Source of the DNA: Climacium dendroides
Taxonomy: Eukaryota; Streptophyta; Bryopsida; Hypnales; Climaciaceae
DNA: 64,000 bases
Assembly (NCBI GenBank): GCA_950106755.1
Contig: OX467083.1
Coordinates: forward strand, 16,425,029-16,489,028
Direction: 5' to 3'
Positions 48,461 to 59,149 of the stretch are shown piece by piece. A program made the translations under genes and the position numbers. The notes beneath the pieces were generated by a model. It saw nothing but the letters and a program-made list of their open reading frames with translations. It searched no databases and was not told the DNA's origin. How positions within the stretch are numbered: the first letter of the stretch is position 1; each line of letters starts with the position of its first letter.

Positions 48461-49030
48461 GGAGTCTGTCCTCTAACGAGGGTATGTACTAGCTTTGAAT
48501 TGTGTCGGGATTCAAGTTTCAACTGAGTTTTTGTTGTTCATGATACTCCTGGTCACTTGTACTCCACCAAAGTTCTGTAGTTCGTGTGTCACTCTCATTG
48601 TCTTGTGGACTTTGATTGTGCTAGAAAAGCTAGACTCTTAATGTACAAAGAACTAGAGTTTTATCTAGTTCTCTTGTATGATTAGTAGTCGTTCATGTTC
48701 ATGGGAGTGAATTATACTAGTAGTCGTTCATGTTCATGGGAGTGAATTAGACCGCCATCAGTGACACTAGAATGATTGGTCACTCAGGGAGTCTTTTGTC
48801 TAACGAGGGTACGCATGTAGTTCATCTGTCACTCTCGCACTGTCTTGTGGACTTTGACGTGAGGCTCTGAACGAACAGACTCAGGCTCTTAATGTGCGCC
48901 TGTTCCACAGAAGAACCAGAGCTTGAAATCCTCCGTCCTTGTTTGATACTAGTAGTCATTAATTAATACCAGGATTCATTCATTAGAGCGAATAATTAGA
49001 CTGGTGTTAGTTTCAGTAGAATGAGAAGCT
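48461..49030. repeat. Diverged tandem duplication, unit about 300 bp
   Basis: GGAGTCTGTCCTCTAACGAGGGTA (48459-48482) recurs as GGAGTCTTTTGTCTAACGAGGGTA (48788-48811). Downstream, TGTCACTCTCATTGTCTTGTGGACTTTGA recurs as TGTCACTCTCGCACTGTCTTGTGGACTTTGA, followed by CTCTTAATGTRC and AACTAGAG/AACCAGAG. Within the first unit a 35-bp piece (TAGTAGTCGTTCATGTTC...) is itself doubled at 48683 and 48718, and a worn version appears near 48955. Confidence 0.8.
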
Positions 49031-49443
49031 CTAATTAAGAATTGCTAGATAAGCACTCTCCTGGCGTGCAGGACGCCTCTTCGATTCTACCTATGTTGTT
49101 AAGCAGGCTTCACGCCTAGGCACTTACAGGTGGTTCTTAATCCTGTGGTATAATTTAATTTGTTAGCGGTAATCGGGTGCAATTAGCTTGTATCTTGGAT
49201 CAGGTTTTTTCGTCACCGAAGAGTGTAAAACCTGCAAAGTTTATGAATTCCATCGTCACCATTAGTCTAGTAGCTGGGTACCAGTTACGTTGACTGTCTG
49301 CGTGCTAGAGCTAGTTATCGAGACCCAGATTATGAGACATCTAGATTGTACTACTGCTACTCATTCTAGTCGGTTCCAAGTGAATTAAGCTTAAATAGAT
49401 TGAGCAAAGTTGTAATTAGTTCTGACTACTGTAACTTGGGGAG

Positions 49444-49632
49444 ATGTTTATTGACTGGTGGCAAGCAATTCAGCAGCCCGCGCCGCGTCAAGTTAAGGAT
49501 GAAGGACTATGCAATGTTCAAGGTGTTGCATCCTCTGCTGACCCCACATGCTATGTTGTGCTCTCAACCGCCACGTGGGACAGCATAGAATGCGAGCCCT
49601 TGTATGTTGAAGATTTACTCTGCCAATTCCAA
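49444..49632 (+). other. Possible coding exon (weak)
   Basis: A plus-strand frame with coding-like composition (PRQVKDEGLCNVQGVASSAD, WDSIECEPLYVEDLLCQF) runs into a canonical donor, AAGTTG-GTACGT, at 49633. No partner exon and no family are recognised. An opposite-strand frame overlaps. Position inside the GC-richer low-copy segment is the main support. Confidence 0.25.
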
Positions 49633-51690
49633 GTTCAAGTTGGTACGTCATGACGCTCTGGAAGACGAGACGGGAGAATTTTGGTAAGATGCATGTGACA
49701 ATATCGATCATCCTGATTGTAGAAAACCCATGCATGAATACTGATCCCGGTGACATTGTTCTTAATTCTTGGAGATATATATATATAGTAAGGTAGGAGA
49801 TTTATCATTTCAGAGGGTTTGCGCACGTTCAAACCATTTGCAGAATTTTTCTTCTTGAAAGCTAGCTAAATGGAGCCCGGATTCGGCCCATTCTTATTCC
49901 TGTATTTTGGACTCTTGTACGTGCAATTTGTTATGAATTTTTGAATTTTGAATGGCATGAGACTCTGACAGCTTCCCCTCCGTACGTGACATGTTTGCTG
50001 TTCGGACCATTGAAGAATTTAATATATTTTAAAGCACCGCTTGTAGAGCCTGAACAGTTTTAAAACTTACCTTCCATATATATTAGTCATGAATTCAGGA
50101 AATATCAGGTTCAAGCTAACATGTGCCACTCTCTCAGATGTCAGAAGAGAAGCGGGTTCAATCAACAGAATAATCGAATCTGAATGTTGTATATCGATGC
50201 AATGTCAAATTAATTGTCATTATATCCACTAACTTGCTTCAGTTGCTGTTTACGAGGTTGGCTGGTTGTGCAGTTCTTAATTTCAGTCTCTTTGATATTC
50301 AAGATGCCCGCTTTAGAATGTTTTGCATGAGTTTGATGCCTTTTGCACTAATTAATCCTCTTGCTAGCAACCCTGTCTTCTACCCGTTTCTTAGTTGTGT
50401 TGGCTTCACTCCAATTATTGATTGAGCTCATAGATTGGCTTGGCTTTAATTAAATAGAGACAGCATGGACGAGGTCTAGAGTGCTTTATTAATTTGTAAC
50501 GTCTATCGATGTGCTGAACATATAGTCAGAGGCCGGTATTTGTAAATTGAAGCATCGACATCTCAAGCATGACTGACAGTGTGCTTTCGAAGCTTTCGAA
50601 GCTTTCGAGGATTCCAGAAATGAAATTTGTGAGAATAGAAGAGAGACGCCCCTGAATGTGTGTTTTTTAACGTGAGATTCATTTCTACAGACAAGGAATC
50701 AGAGATTGCAGCCAGCAAACTTCCAGCAATGAAAACCACTGATAAATTACTTGTTCAAAATTTGGAGTTAAGGTCAGAAACGAATGTAAATCCAGTGCAA
50801 GATAGTTACTGAAATGAACACCCATTTGCTAGTTGATAAGCTTACTACAATGTGGGCCTCTGGCAATGAGGTCTCTACGGTATGCGTCTCTCTTCAGCTC
50901 TTCTATTCTCATTTTAGGGCAAGCCATTACCGACTTTGCCAGTGAAAAGCACCCAGTAGCTAATTCCCCTACATTCAAGTCACTACTTTGGCAATCATGA
51001 GTCAGCGCTGGCTCCCAATAACTAAATAATTTAAGCGTTTACTTGCCCCCCCAAGCCGCTTGCGGCTGGGCTCTTGTTCTTTTTCTCTTGCAGTAAAGGC
51101 TCCTTTACCTTTGTCAAAAGTAATCATAATAATAATATAAGCTTGTTAGAGCCACTGAATTTAATCTCTTTGACTCGAGTGAAAAGCTTTACACCGGCAA
51201 TCACTGCAGTGTCAGGCCGTGTCTGCCTCTTTTGAGGGCACTATTTTGGCAGGGAGGCCAGACAGTATAACTAATTTCAGGTAGCTCTAGGCACCGCTCC
51301 CTTGGTGCAAACACAGGATAAGTTAGATCTGCCGTCCTGCCTCAGATACCATTGAGGCATATAAGAATCTGTGCTTAAGATCAAATATGTATGGGATCCT
51401 GTGTTTTTGATTTTTAGTATTTGTTTGGGAGAATGTTTGGGAGGTAGTGTGGCTGTGCACTGTAGCTGGGAGCTGGGAGGCCTTATTGCCTTCAGCTATT
51501 ATAACCAAGGTATATACTGCGCAGCCCAGCTACCGGGACAGTGGCTTTATAGGGCATCTCCATTGGTGCACGGTACAAGTCCATGAGAAGCCGGGAGCTG
51601 TTTTACAATAATGCCGGTCTTGATAGGCGCCACAGGTAGTTGGGGAGTGGTGAATACTGTTTCTCTCCGAGTTTGGGGAAGCCCAGAGGT
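49633..51690. other. Low-copy, moderately AT-rich DNA
   Basis: No gene resolved. It holds a CTTTCGAAG triplet repeat (50583-50610), a perfect AGCCGC-TT-GCGGCT stem (51054-51067) and a frame at 50234-50425 without a known domain. Little resemblance to the window's repeats, so it may be flank or introns of an unrecognised gene. Confidence 0.35.
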
Positions 51691-52131
51691 AGTCTGCTCT
51701 TAAAGCAACCTTTTTAAGAGATGATTGCATTTGGGGAGAAGTTAAACTCCATGAAATGATTTCTAGTAAATTATAGTAGGAAGGAAAATGAAATTGGCAT
51801 CTAATCCAAGTTGTTTCATATTTTTTGAACCCTCGTGGAATTAGTTATAAATTTTTGAAGTTGAAATACAATGTCACTAAAGGTGGTCACCTCCTCAAAT
51901 GTACACCAGGTTTCGTTTTTTGGACCAGTGTCCCCCCTGTTGTCCTCACTACAAAGGCCAGTTTTTGGAGGGACAAAGCCAGAGAGGTCAAATTTCTGAA
52001 AATTTGGCAAAATTTTGCCAGAAAAAAACACACTAATGTACACTATTGAAGAAATGGCAAAATGTCCCTTTGTGTTAGTGGTTGCTTATAGAGTAGGGGC
52101 GCTTTCAAAGCATGCTACCTTACTAACCTAC
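51691..52131. mobile_element. MITE related to the 36.8-kb element, longer variant
   Basis: Starts near GGTAGTCTGCTCTTAAAGC and ends near GCTTTCAAAGCATGCTACC. It shares TTTCATATTTTTTGAAC, GTGGAATTAGTTATAAATTTTTGAAGTTGAA and CACCTCCTCAAATGTACACCA with 53778-54090 and 57000-57310, then has its own loop region. No coding capacity. Confidence 0.6.
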
Positions 52132-53223
52132 TTGCCTTAGAAGAGTGGAAGCCAAGTAAGGACCTTTCACATTTAGATGATTGCAATAAAGAATAGTCCT
52201 ATTTTAGGGTGTTTGCAAGAAAGACCAGTTTATGCACAATTGGACTAACAGAGTTGACTGTCATCAGCGATAACTTGTAGAAAATGAAGCCAATGTACTT
52301 GGAATTCTTACAGAAGATGTCTAACTTGGAAGTGTTGAGATTCCTTATTTTTCAAAAAAACTGAAAAAAATTGTAATTAAATTTCAATTTAGCTAATTTA
52401 TCACATTTTGCGGTTTAGGGATTTTTAGTACTAAGGAGTGTTAAAAAATAATGATGTAGACTTGAAATTTCTATGGGCTATTCCCACACTAGATGGAATG
52501 TGACTAGCAAAGAAAACTTTAAAAAACATTATTTTATATCCTCCAAATGCGTGCTAATAGGACTCCCCTGTATATGCTCTTATGAACGTTGAGGATGGTT
52601 TTGAAATCATTCTTTTGGTGAAATCTCTTTATCATGAAGTTCTCCCACATGGTCAATTTTAAATTTCTTTTAAAAAAATTCCCTATTTTTTACAAATTAA
52701 AATGTCAAAGTACCTATTTTCTTGAAATTTTGCACTTTTCTAGTTCTTCTACTTAGAAAAATTTTCTATACTTTTCCTTCTTAGGGTACCTTCTTCTTAA
52801 CCCTTCAACATGGAGGCAGACATTTTGCATCTTATAGATGATAGAAGATATTTCTATGTAGGACAAAAGTGCAACTATTCATCCTCGAAATTTTGCAAGA
52901 AAAGGGGAGGTCTTCTACAATAGTTTGTCTTGCAATGAGTGCTGATGATTTCCAAAGTCATCCCGTTGTCCTTTAACGGTTGAAGGTATATACATTGTAT
53001 ATATATATATATAAATCTAATTTTAAAGTACTCTCCAAAAAATCATGAATACTGTACAAAATGCTACCAAAAATAGTCGGTCTTTCTTGCAACCCCCCTT
53101 GAGCAAATGCTTGCTTCCAAAAAACAAAAAAAACAAAAAATCAAATGACAATGTATTTTGCTACTAGACACTCTCTCTCACACACACAAGGAACCTTGAA
53201 AATCCTAATATTTGGTGGATATT
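52132..53223. other. AT-rich spacer with a TA microsatellite
   Basis: No gene. A TA run at about 52995-53013. Confidence 0.35.
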
Positions 53224-53770
53224 TTACATTATTCCTTCATAAAGTTTTCGGAGGTCCTTTTTCACAATGGCATCGTCCAAAGAAATATACCTCTCCACGA
53301 AATATGGAATAGGTTGAATTTGGTCGAGTTTTGGGTGCTCTTTCAACTTGCCCCTCCATAAATCCATAGAGTACGAAGGCCGTATATTCCTCTTGAAATA
53401 GCATGGAATCATGCGCCATGGTCGGTGTATTCAAGAATGTTTATGTACATCGGTTGGGTAACAAGCAAAATCTCAAGCAGGGAACCTTGGAAATAACGAC
53501 AATAGGTTAATATATAATGAATGTCATGTTGCATTTCCTAGAATGGCCCCCTGAAATGTACAGACGGCATTCATTTCCAAGTGGGGGGGGTGCTCCCACC
53601 GTACCATGCAGAATCTGAAGCACCATGGGTTGTCAAATGACACACACTGCATGAAATGAGGAATCAAACGTGACGCCAACAATTGGGTGACAAATGTGAA
53701 GCTTTCCTTGCTTTTTTTTTTTTCTTCTATGGAATCCAAGGCTGAATTCCTTGGCCCCATTTTGTGATGA
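53224..53770 (-). pseudogene. Coding-like fragment, unknown
   Basis: The minus-strand frames at 53412-53224 (HPKLDQIQPIPYFVERYISL, VKKDLRKLYEGIM, ending in a stop) and 53760-53524 (FTFVTQLLASRLIPHFMQC) are compositionally protein-like and lie in less AT-rich DNA between MITEs. They are not in one continuous frame and I do not recognise a family. This could be a decayed transposon protein. Confidence 0.3.
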
Positions 53771-53777
53771 CTATTAC

Positions 53778-54090
53778 AAGGTAGGAGGTCCATCAATCGC
53801 CCACCTAAAAGCTGCGACTGAATTTTGGGGAGGTGAAACAATTTTTTTTAGTAAAGACAAATGGAATTGGAATGCAACCCAAGTCGTTTCATATTTTTTG
53901 GAGCTTTGTGGAATTAGTTACAAAATTTTGAAGTTGAAATGGCATAGGGCTTTAAAATCACCCACCTCCTCAAAATATATACGCTATTTGTACATTGCTG
54001 AAGGCTATGAAAAAGCAACGTGTACAAATAGTGTACATTTAAAGAGGTGGATGATTTCAGAGTCCGTGTGCTTTTAGAACCTCCTACCTT
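53778..54090. mobile_element. Palindromic-core MITE with GTAGGAGGT ends, copy 2
   Basis: The left end is AAGGTAGGAGGTCC and the right end, read inwards, is AAGGTAGGAGGTTC. The core pair is CACCTCCTCAAAATATATACGC against GTACAAATAGTGTACATTTAAAGAGGTGG. It is the reverse-orientation homologue of 36800-37127. The next TTAA element begins at its last two bases. Confidence 0.75.
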
Positions 54091-55255
54091 AACCCCTAAA
54101 GGACCAAGTTATGTTTTTAAAGCAACGTAGCAATTTTGTGCAGCTTACTACAAATGGATGTTTTTGTTTTGTTTTTTGTTTTTCTTTTAAAGTTTGTACA
54201 CAACGTGGGGACAAGGTTTATATTTAAGGCCCAACAATTTCCATAACTTTTGACTACGTGGATAAAACATTATTGTATGATATGTGACTTTTTTTTCTCA
54301 ACTGGGGAGTTTGGGTAGATTAAAAAAATCATTTTTTTCAAAAACAAAAATTTGAAATTGGTATTCTAGATTTATATATACATGGAAATCTTTGAATCAT
54401 TATATTTTGATCAGTGGGTCAAAGTTATGAGGAGTTTTAGTTTGCAGGCAATTATGGATTTTTTATTGTAAGATAAACTTTGAAGTTCTTTATTTAACCC
54501 CTAAAGTCCCATTGTCCCTATGGGGGACAAAATGGATTCAGGCAGGCTCCTATGATCTCAATTTTTATTAAAACTTTTTGAAACTTTCTCATAAGATAGG
54601 AAAACTTAAGAGCTTTAAAGGAATGTAATTTTTATTTCAATTGGTGCCGGGAGCAAAAGTTATACTACAATAACCTCAAAATGGGGAAGACCGGGTAGCA
54701 AAAAAAATCCACAAAAAAATTGAAATAAATTTTTTAATATTTTTGATCTTGTAGGTTATATTTTTTTGTAAATGGGAAGATTTGATTCATTCCATTTGGA
54801 TTAGAGATGTGAAAGTTATGGAGCTTCATATTTTGCGGGCAATCATAGCGACTTCTTGAAAGAAATAATTTTCTTTCACTTTGAATGCTAATATCTTTCA
54901 ATCTATATGGTCAAAAATCACAAAAAAATTATCACATGATCTAAGACAAGTGTAGAACAAGATCCTGCAGTTAGATTCTAAAAAATATTTTTTTTAAATT
55001 ATTTTGTAGGTGATTGTAATAGAAGTGGTAGTTTTGAGTGGTTTTAGTAGAAAAATGGCCATGGGACTTTAGGGGTTAATTCAATTTTCAATATTTTTAA
55101 AGTAAAATAAAATCTTAGGATGTAAATTGTTTATTACAACATTTCAACCATTGGAATTGGCATTTTTCAATTCCATAACTAAATTCTAAACAACTTAATA
55201 TTTTGAATTAGTCTCTATTTCATTCTACTTACTATTTTTTTGTATATGTTGTACA
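54089..55255 (+). mobile_element. TTAA-family MITE (family B), host of a nested insertion
   Basis: The left end is TTAACCCCTAAAGGACCAAG. It aligns with 43239 onwards up to CTTTAT-TTAA at 54494, is interrupted by the family A element 54494-55079, and resumes with TTCAATTTTCAATATTTTT exactly where the 43.6-kb copy continues after its single TTAA. The right boundary is unclear: the sequence from about 55256 to a terminus at 55679 looks more like the right half of a family A element. Confidence 0.7.
54494..55079 (+). mobile_element. Intact TTAA-bounded MITE (family A), nested
   Basis: TTAA duplication (54494-54497 and 55076-55079) encloses 578 bp that begin CCCCTAAAGTCCCATTG and end CATGGGACTTTAGGGG, near-perfect terminal inverted repeats of about 15 bp. 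The empty site is preserved in the sister repeat at 43635-43638. The body has family A blocks (GGGGGACAAAATGGATTCAG, CAATTGGTGCCGGGAGCAAAAGTTATA, TTTGAGTGGTTTTAGTAG). There is no open frame of useful size, so it is non-autonomous. TTAA target duplication with CCC ends is the piggyBac hallmark; TA duplication with an added A-T pair is the alternative reading. Confidence 0.85.
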
Positions 55256-55679
55256 ATTCCAAATGATCTGAAATTTTTCAAGCATGTAGCCAACTGTCCT
55301 TAAAGAATGAATCCAAAGAAGCACCACCATTTTGTACATTTTTCATACAAATGTGACCTTGTGAAGTGCAATTGCCTACTTTTTTGTAAAGCCAAAAAAA
55401 GGAATTTTGTCACTTCAAATGCTAATATCTTGCAATCTATATGGTAGAAATTTCTGAAATTTTTTCCACATCTTCTCAAACTAGTTTATTACAAGATATT
55501 TTGGTTATATGTGTTCAAAGCTTCCGTGTTTTCAAAGCTCAATGTAGGTCATTCCCGGCTATTATCTCGGTTGAATTTTGAGTTTCAAAGAGCTTTCTTG
55601 TGAGATATTATCTTTACAATGATTGGGACGATGACAAATGACTCATTGATAAACATAGTCAAAGAACTTTAGGGATTAA
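55256..55679 (+). mobile_element. Right half of a TTAA-family element
   Basis: Ends CAAAGAACTTTAGGGATTAA, a family-type right terminus. The block ACTTCAAATGCTAATATCTTGCAATCTATATGG (55405-55438) matches the right part of family A copies at 42960 and 54880. Confidence 0.55.
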
Positions 55680-55755
55680 TAAGTTCCACTTGCAATGCTT
55701 CTTCATGAAGGATGAGCGATTGTTTTGGGCCCCCACCATTGTACACCTTATGCCT

Positions 55756-56285
55756 TTAATCCCTAAGGTGTTGACAATGCTTTGAAGCTAAATAAAACCT
55801 AACCAAGTTGCTACTTTTAGTAGTTTATATTTCTAAAAAATTCTTTTTGAAGTCTAGCATCAAAAATCCAGATTTGAAAATGATTGATTATGATTTTTCT
55901 ATTCAAGTTTTTGTGCAAGGTATTCATTGCAATCTTGACTTTCTGTAGTGTTGAGGGCTCTTGGAAATGAGCCTCAAATGCACTAGATCTTGGAGAAAAA
56001 ATCACATTAGAAATTCATTTAAAAAAATTGTAGAGTAGATTTTTAGAAGCTATAAATTGATTGGAGTTATGCTTATTAGGTCCTTTATCCTTGTATTTTT
56101 AGGAGATCAATTTTTTTAGATTTGACATGTAAAAAGAGGGTTGAAAGATTTCAAATCGCTTTTGCAATTTTAACACACTTGTGATCAAACATTATAATCT
56201 TTCAATTCATAAGTGATATTTAGAATAAAAATTCCATTCATAGTGAGCTACTCAAAATCGCTATGTTTAGTGCTTTAGGAGTTAA
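55756..56285 (+). mobile_element. Short TTAA-family element
   Basis: Left TTAATCCCTAAGGTGTTGAC, right TAGTGCTTTAGGAGTTAA, both with TTAA. The right end is preceded by TAGTGAGCTACTCAAAATCGC, as in the copies at 20.3 and 58.2 kb. 530 bp, no gene. Confidence 0.55.
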
Positions 56286-56998
56286 ATCAATAAAATTTTA
56301 ATATTATTTATTTTATAAGTATAATGTATAAGTAAAGAATTCAAAGTATGAATCATATATGCATTTTTTTCCTATTTGCCTACTACATTGTATTTGTTTT
56401 TATCCAACAACAACAATCATAATAAATATGAAAAATAGACAAAATTAGAATGTTTACTTTTTAATGAACAAAAATTCTCATCCCCACATGACCTTTCTAT
56501 AAAGTGCATGCATTTTATTATATGCATATGAGGCCATTTTATGATACCAAGCTAAATGTTAATACTTCATTTAGGGATCATTGAAATTGAAGGAAAGATA
56601 CTAATTGGTTTTTGGCTTGTTTTGAGCCATCATTATAATAGAATTAGTTTACCTTTTTGAAAACTACGATGTTTCAACTTGGTGATAATTTATGTTAAGC
56701 AAAAACAATGTTTTTCTAACCTACAAGGTCATAGTTGCAATGTGTTCTAATCTTGAAGTTTCATTCATAAACAGAAATATAAGTCTTCAATAATTTATAA
56801 AACTTGTTTGGATAAATATCATAAATTCAATATGCATACTCTCAATTTCTTTCCTTTTGTAATTTCTAAAAAATGTAGTTTGAATTTGTATGGTAAAAAT
56901 TAAAAACAAAATTGATAAAACTTATCAAAATATTGGATTTTTGTTCAATTTAGAACAAATTCCTTTAAAGGTCAAAAAAGGCCTTGGGCATTTAGGGA
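56286..56998. other. AT-rich DNA closing with a TTAA-family right end
   Basis: No gene. GGCATTTAGGGATTAA (56987-57002) is another right terminus; its left partner was not placed. Confidence 0.4.
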
Positions 56999-57002
56999 TT
57001 AA

Positions 57003-57310
57003 GGTAATCTACCCTTAAAGCAACCATTTAAGAGATGATTGTCTTTTGGGGGAATCTAAATTCCTTGAAGAAACATTTAGTAAATATTTGTAAGAAGGAA
57101 ATTGGAATTGGCATCTAATCCTAGTCGTTTCATATTTTTTGGACTTTTGTAGAATTAGTTACAAATTTTTGAAGTTGAAATGCAATGGTCACTCTCAGTG
57201 ACCACCTTCTAAATTGTATATTGTTGGTACATTGAAGGAAGTAAAATGTACCTTTGTGTTAGTGGTCGCTTTTAGAGTACAATCACTTTTAGAGCACCCT
57301 ATCTCAGAGT
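57003..57310. mobile_element. MITE related to 51691-52131
   Basis: Starts GGTAATCTACCCTTAAAGC immediately after a TTAA terminus and ends near CACTTTTAGAGCACCCTATC. Shares TTGGCATCTAATCC, CGTTTCATATTTTTTGGAC and TTGAAGTTGAAATGCAATG with 51.8 and 53.9 kb. Confidence 0.6.
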
Positions 57311-57567
57311 GACTTCCATATAAAGTAGAAACACCTAAAATCATCAAAATAAACAATTGACCATAGTTGGAGGCACCTTTTGCTATTAAAAAAATATTTC
57401 TATAGTAATAGAAATTCAAAAGCAATAATTTTTTTTTTTTAAATTAGAATTTTTGGATAAGAGATATAATTTCTATTAAATTCCAAAGTATAACACCCTA
57501 GGCCATTGAAATTGTCACATACTATGCTTGGTCCTAAAATCAAAATCTAGAGTTACCCGAGTTGCAA
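57311..57567. other. Spacer
   Basis: AT-rich and no gene. Confidence 0.3.
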
Positions 57568-58279
57568 TTAACTTCTAAAAGATGGAGAGTGTTTTTAGGC
57601 CCAAAACTATTTTAAAGTATTTAAGTCCAAAGCAAGGCTAAAATCTTCATCTTTATTTATTCATTAACAAATCCAAATGTAGGATCCTTTAGTTAAATTG
57701 TTAGAACACACACTCCTAAAATTTCAAAATAAGAAACCTTACCAATTACTATAAGTGCTTGCAAACTAAAACTCCTCATAACTTTCATGTTGTTAATCAA
57801 AATGGAATGATTAAAAGCTTTCCATGTATATATAAATCTAGGAAACCAAGTTCAAATTTTTGTTTCTTAAAGAAGTGATTTTTTAGAGTTGTTTGAGTTG
57901 TTTGCCGAGCATTAAAATTACACTTTATGCAATAACTTTTTAACCATGTAGTCAAAAGTGAGTATATGGGAAATTTCATTAAAATGACAAATATTCTGTG
58001 ACTTCGACATTCTACACTTCAGACTAGGCGGTTTGAAATCAAATACACTAATAGATTTTAGACCGCCCGGTCTAAACTATGGGAATAGCACACTATGAAA
58101 ATGGCACATAGATTATCACCATTTTAATGAAATTCCCCGTGTATGAAAATTGTTGTGCCTTAAAGCTATTCCTTGGGCACATATTATGTGAAAAAGACAA
58201 AAACTAAATTTTTTTTTGTAGTGAGATGCCCAAAATCACTACATTGCCAAAAAACACAATTTACGTATTTAGGGGTTAA
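57568..58279 (-). mobile_element. TTAA-family MITE (family B), reverse copy with nested family C MITE
   Basis: Read on the minus strand from 58279: TTAACCCCTAAATACG, then GGCAATGTAGTGATTTTGGGC, later GTTATGAGGAGTTTTAGTTTGC and finally CTTTTAGAAGTTAA at 57568. These blocks occur in the same order at 43239-44152. A family C element (about 57966-58140) splits the GCACAACAATTTTC...ACTTTTGACTACATGG junction that is continuous in the other copies. Confidence 0.7.
57966..58140. mobile_element. Family C MITE, short nested copy
   Basis: Starts TATGGGAAATTTCATTAAAATG and ends CATTTTAATGAAATTCCCCGTGTA, good inverted termini. An internal near-palindrome (GACTAGGCGGTTTGAAATC / GATTTTAGACCGCCCGGTC) lies in the centre. 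It sits inside the family B copy, so it is younger than that copy. Confidence 0.7.
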
Positions 58280-58600
58280 ATATAGAAATGGTTTAATGAC
58301 GCTTTGGCAAACACTTTTAATGGAAGTCTTCTTTTCAGCAGTAGGATGATTTTGAATGTTTTTACCTTAAAATTGACCAGACATTGCAAGAAAGATGAAA
58401 GAAATTATGAAATTCTAGATGCAAGTGTGCAATATGAGCAAGAGGAGATTGAATAGGAATTATTGGATAGCAAATTTTAGGGACAAAATCATAATAAAGA
58501 GGGAAGGGAAATTTTTGGATTTTGAAAAATATGTTTTTAAAAATGGACTTGAATTTTTGGGTTGTTTTATTTTGACAAGAGAAAGCTATTCCTTGAAATG
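58280..58600. other. Spacer
   Basis: A 67-codon plus-strand frame (58419-58622) runs into the next MITE and has no known motif. Confidence 0.3.
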
Positions 58601-59149
58601 TACTCCCTTTATTCCAAAATGATTTTGTTGGACAAAATGTTCCAGATCAAGGTTGAAAATAATATTTTTTGAACATATTTTGCATTGCAAGTAGAATTGG
58701 GGGCATTTTTTGCACCCTAGAAACTTTGAGTTTCATAGCCCTTTTGGAATTGCACTTTTGGAATATTGCAAAGTGACATTTTGGGGGCATTTTCAAGGAG
58801 TACCAATAGGCACTTAATTGTTGAGTGTGAGGTGCCTTTTGTGGATAGTTAGTATAAGCCCAGGACTATGTGTGGACTTTTGTATCACCTTCCAAAGCTT
58901 CATCTCTTTCAATCATGTGACACTCAAAGAGATTCAAAAAATAAGAACAAACACTATTGATTGACCCTTTCAATTTGCCGATTTCATTTGTCTTTTGATT
59001 GATGACTACATAGAGGGAGGAAAAACTATTGATTTAAGCTATTTTATTGGTCGTAGATAGCAATCAAAAGCCAAATTTAATTGATTCTCAATGTCACAAA
59101 ATTCAATAGGAGGATTTCATAGACTTGTAGACTTGTAGGTGGGCGTCTA
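58601..59149. mobile_element. Stowaway/mariner-type MITE, copy 2 (reverse)
   Basis: Begins TA-CTCCCTTTATTCCAAAATG and ends near GGTGGGCGTC-TA. The body is the reverse complement of 23689-24268 over most of its length (GGGGGCATTTTCAAGGAG, GGCACTTAATTGTT, TTTTGATTGATGA, AGCAATCAAAAG). Confidence 0.7.

Noticed and set aside
50583..50610. CTTTCGAAG triplet as a heat-shock element
   Set aside because: Spacing between GAA and TTC is three bases rather than the required two, and no nearby gene was identified.
51054..51067. Perfect GC-rich stem AGCCGC-TT-GCGGCT as a terminator
   Set aside because: Intrinsic terminators are bacterial. The loop is too short and there is no associated gene. Treated as a chance palindrome.
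40559..58279. Repeated TTTAGGG/CCCTAAA words suggesting interstitial telomere sequence
   Set aside because: Each occurs once, at the terminus of a TTAA-bounded element, and is part of its inverted repeat. They are not tandem telomere units.
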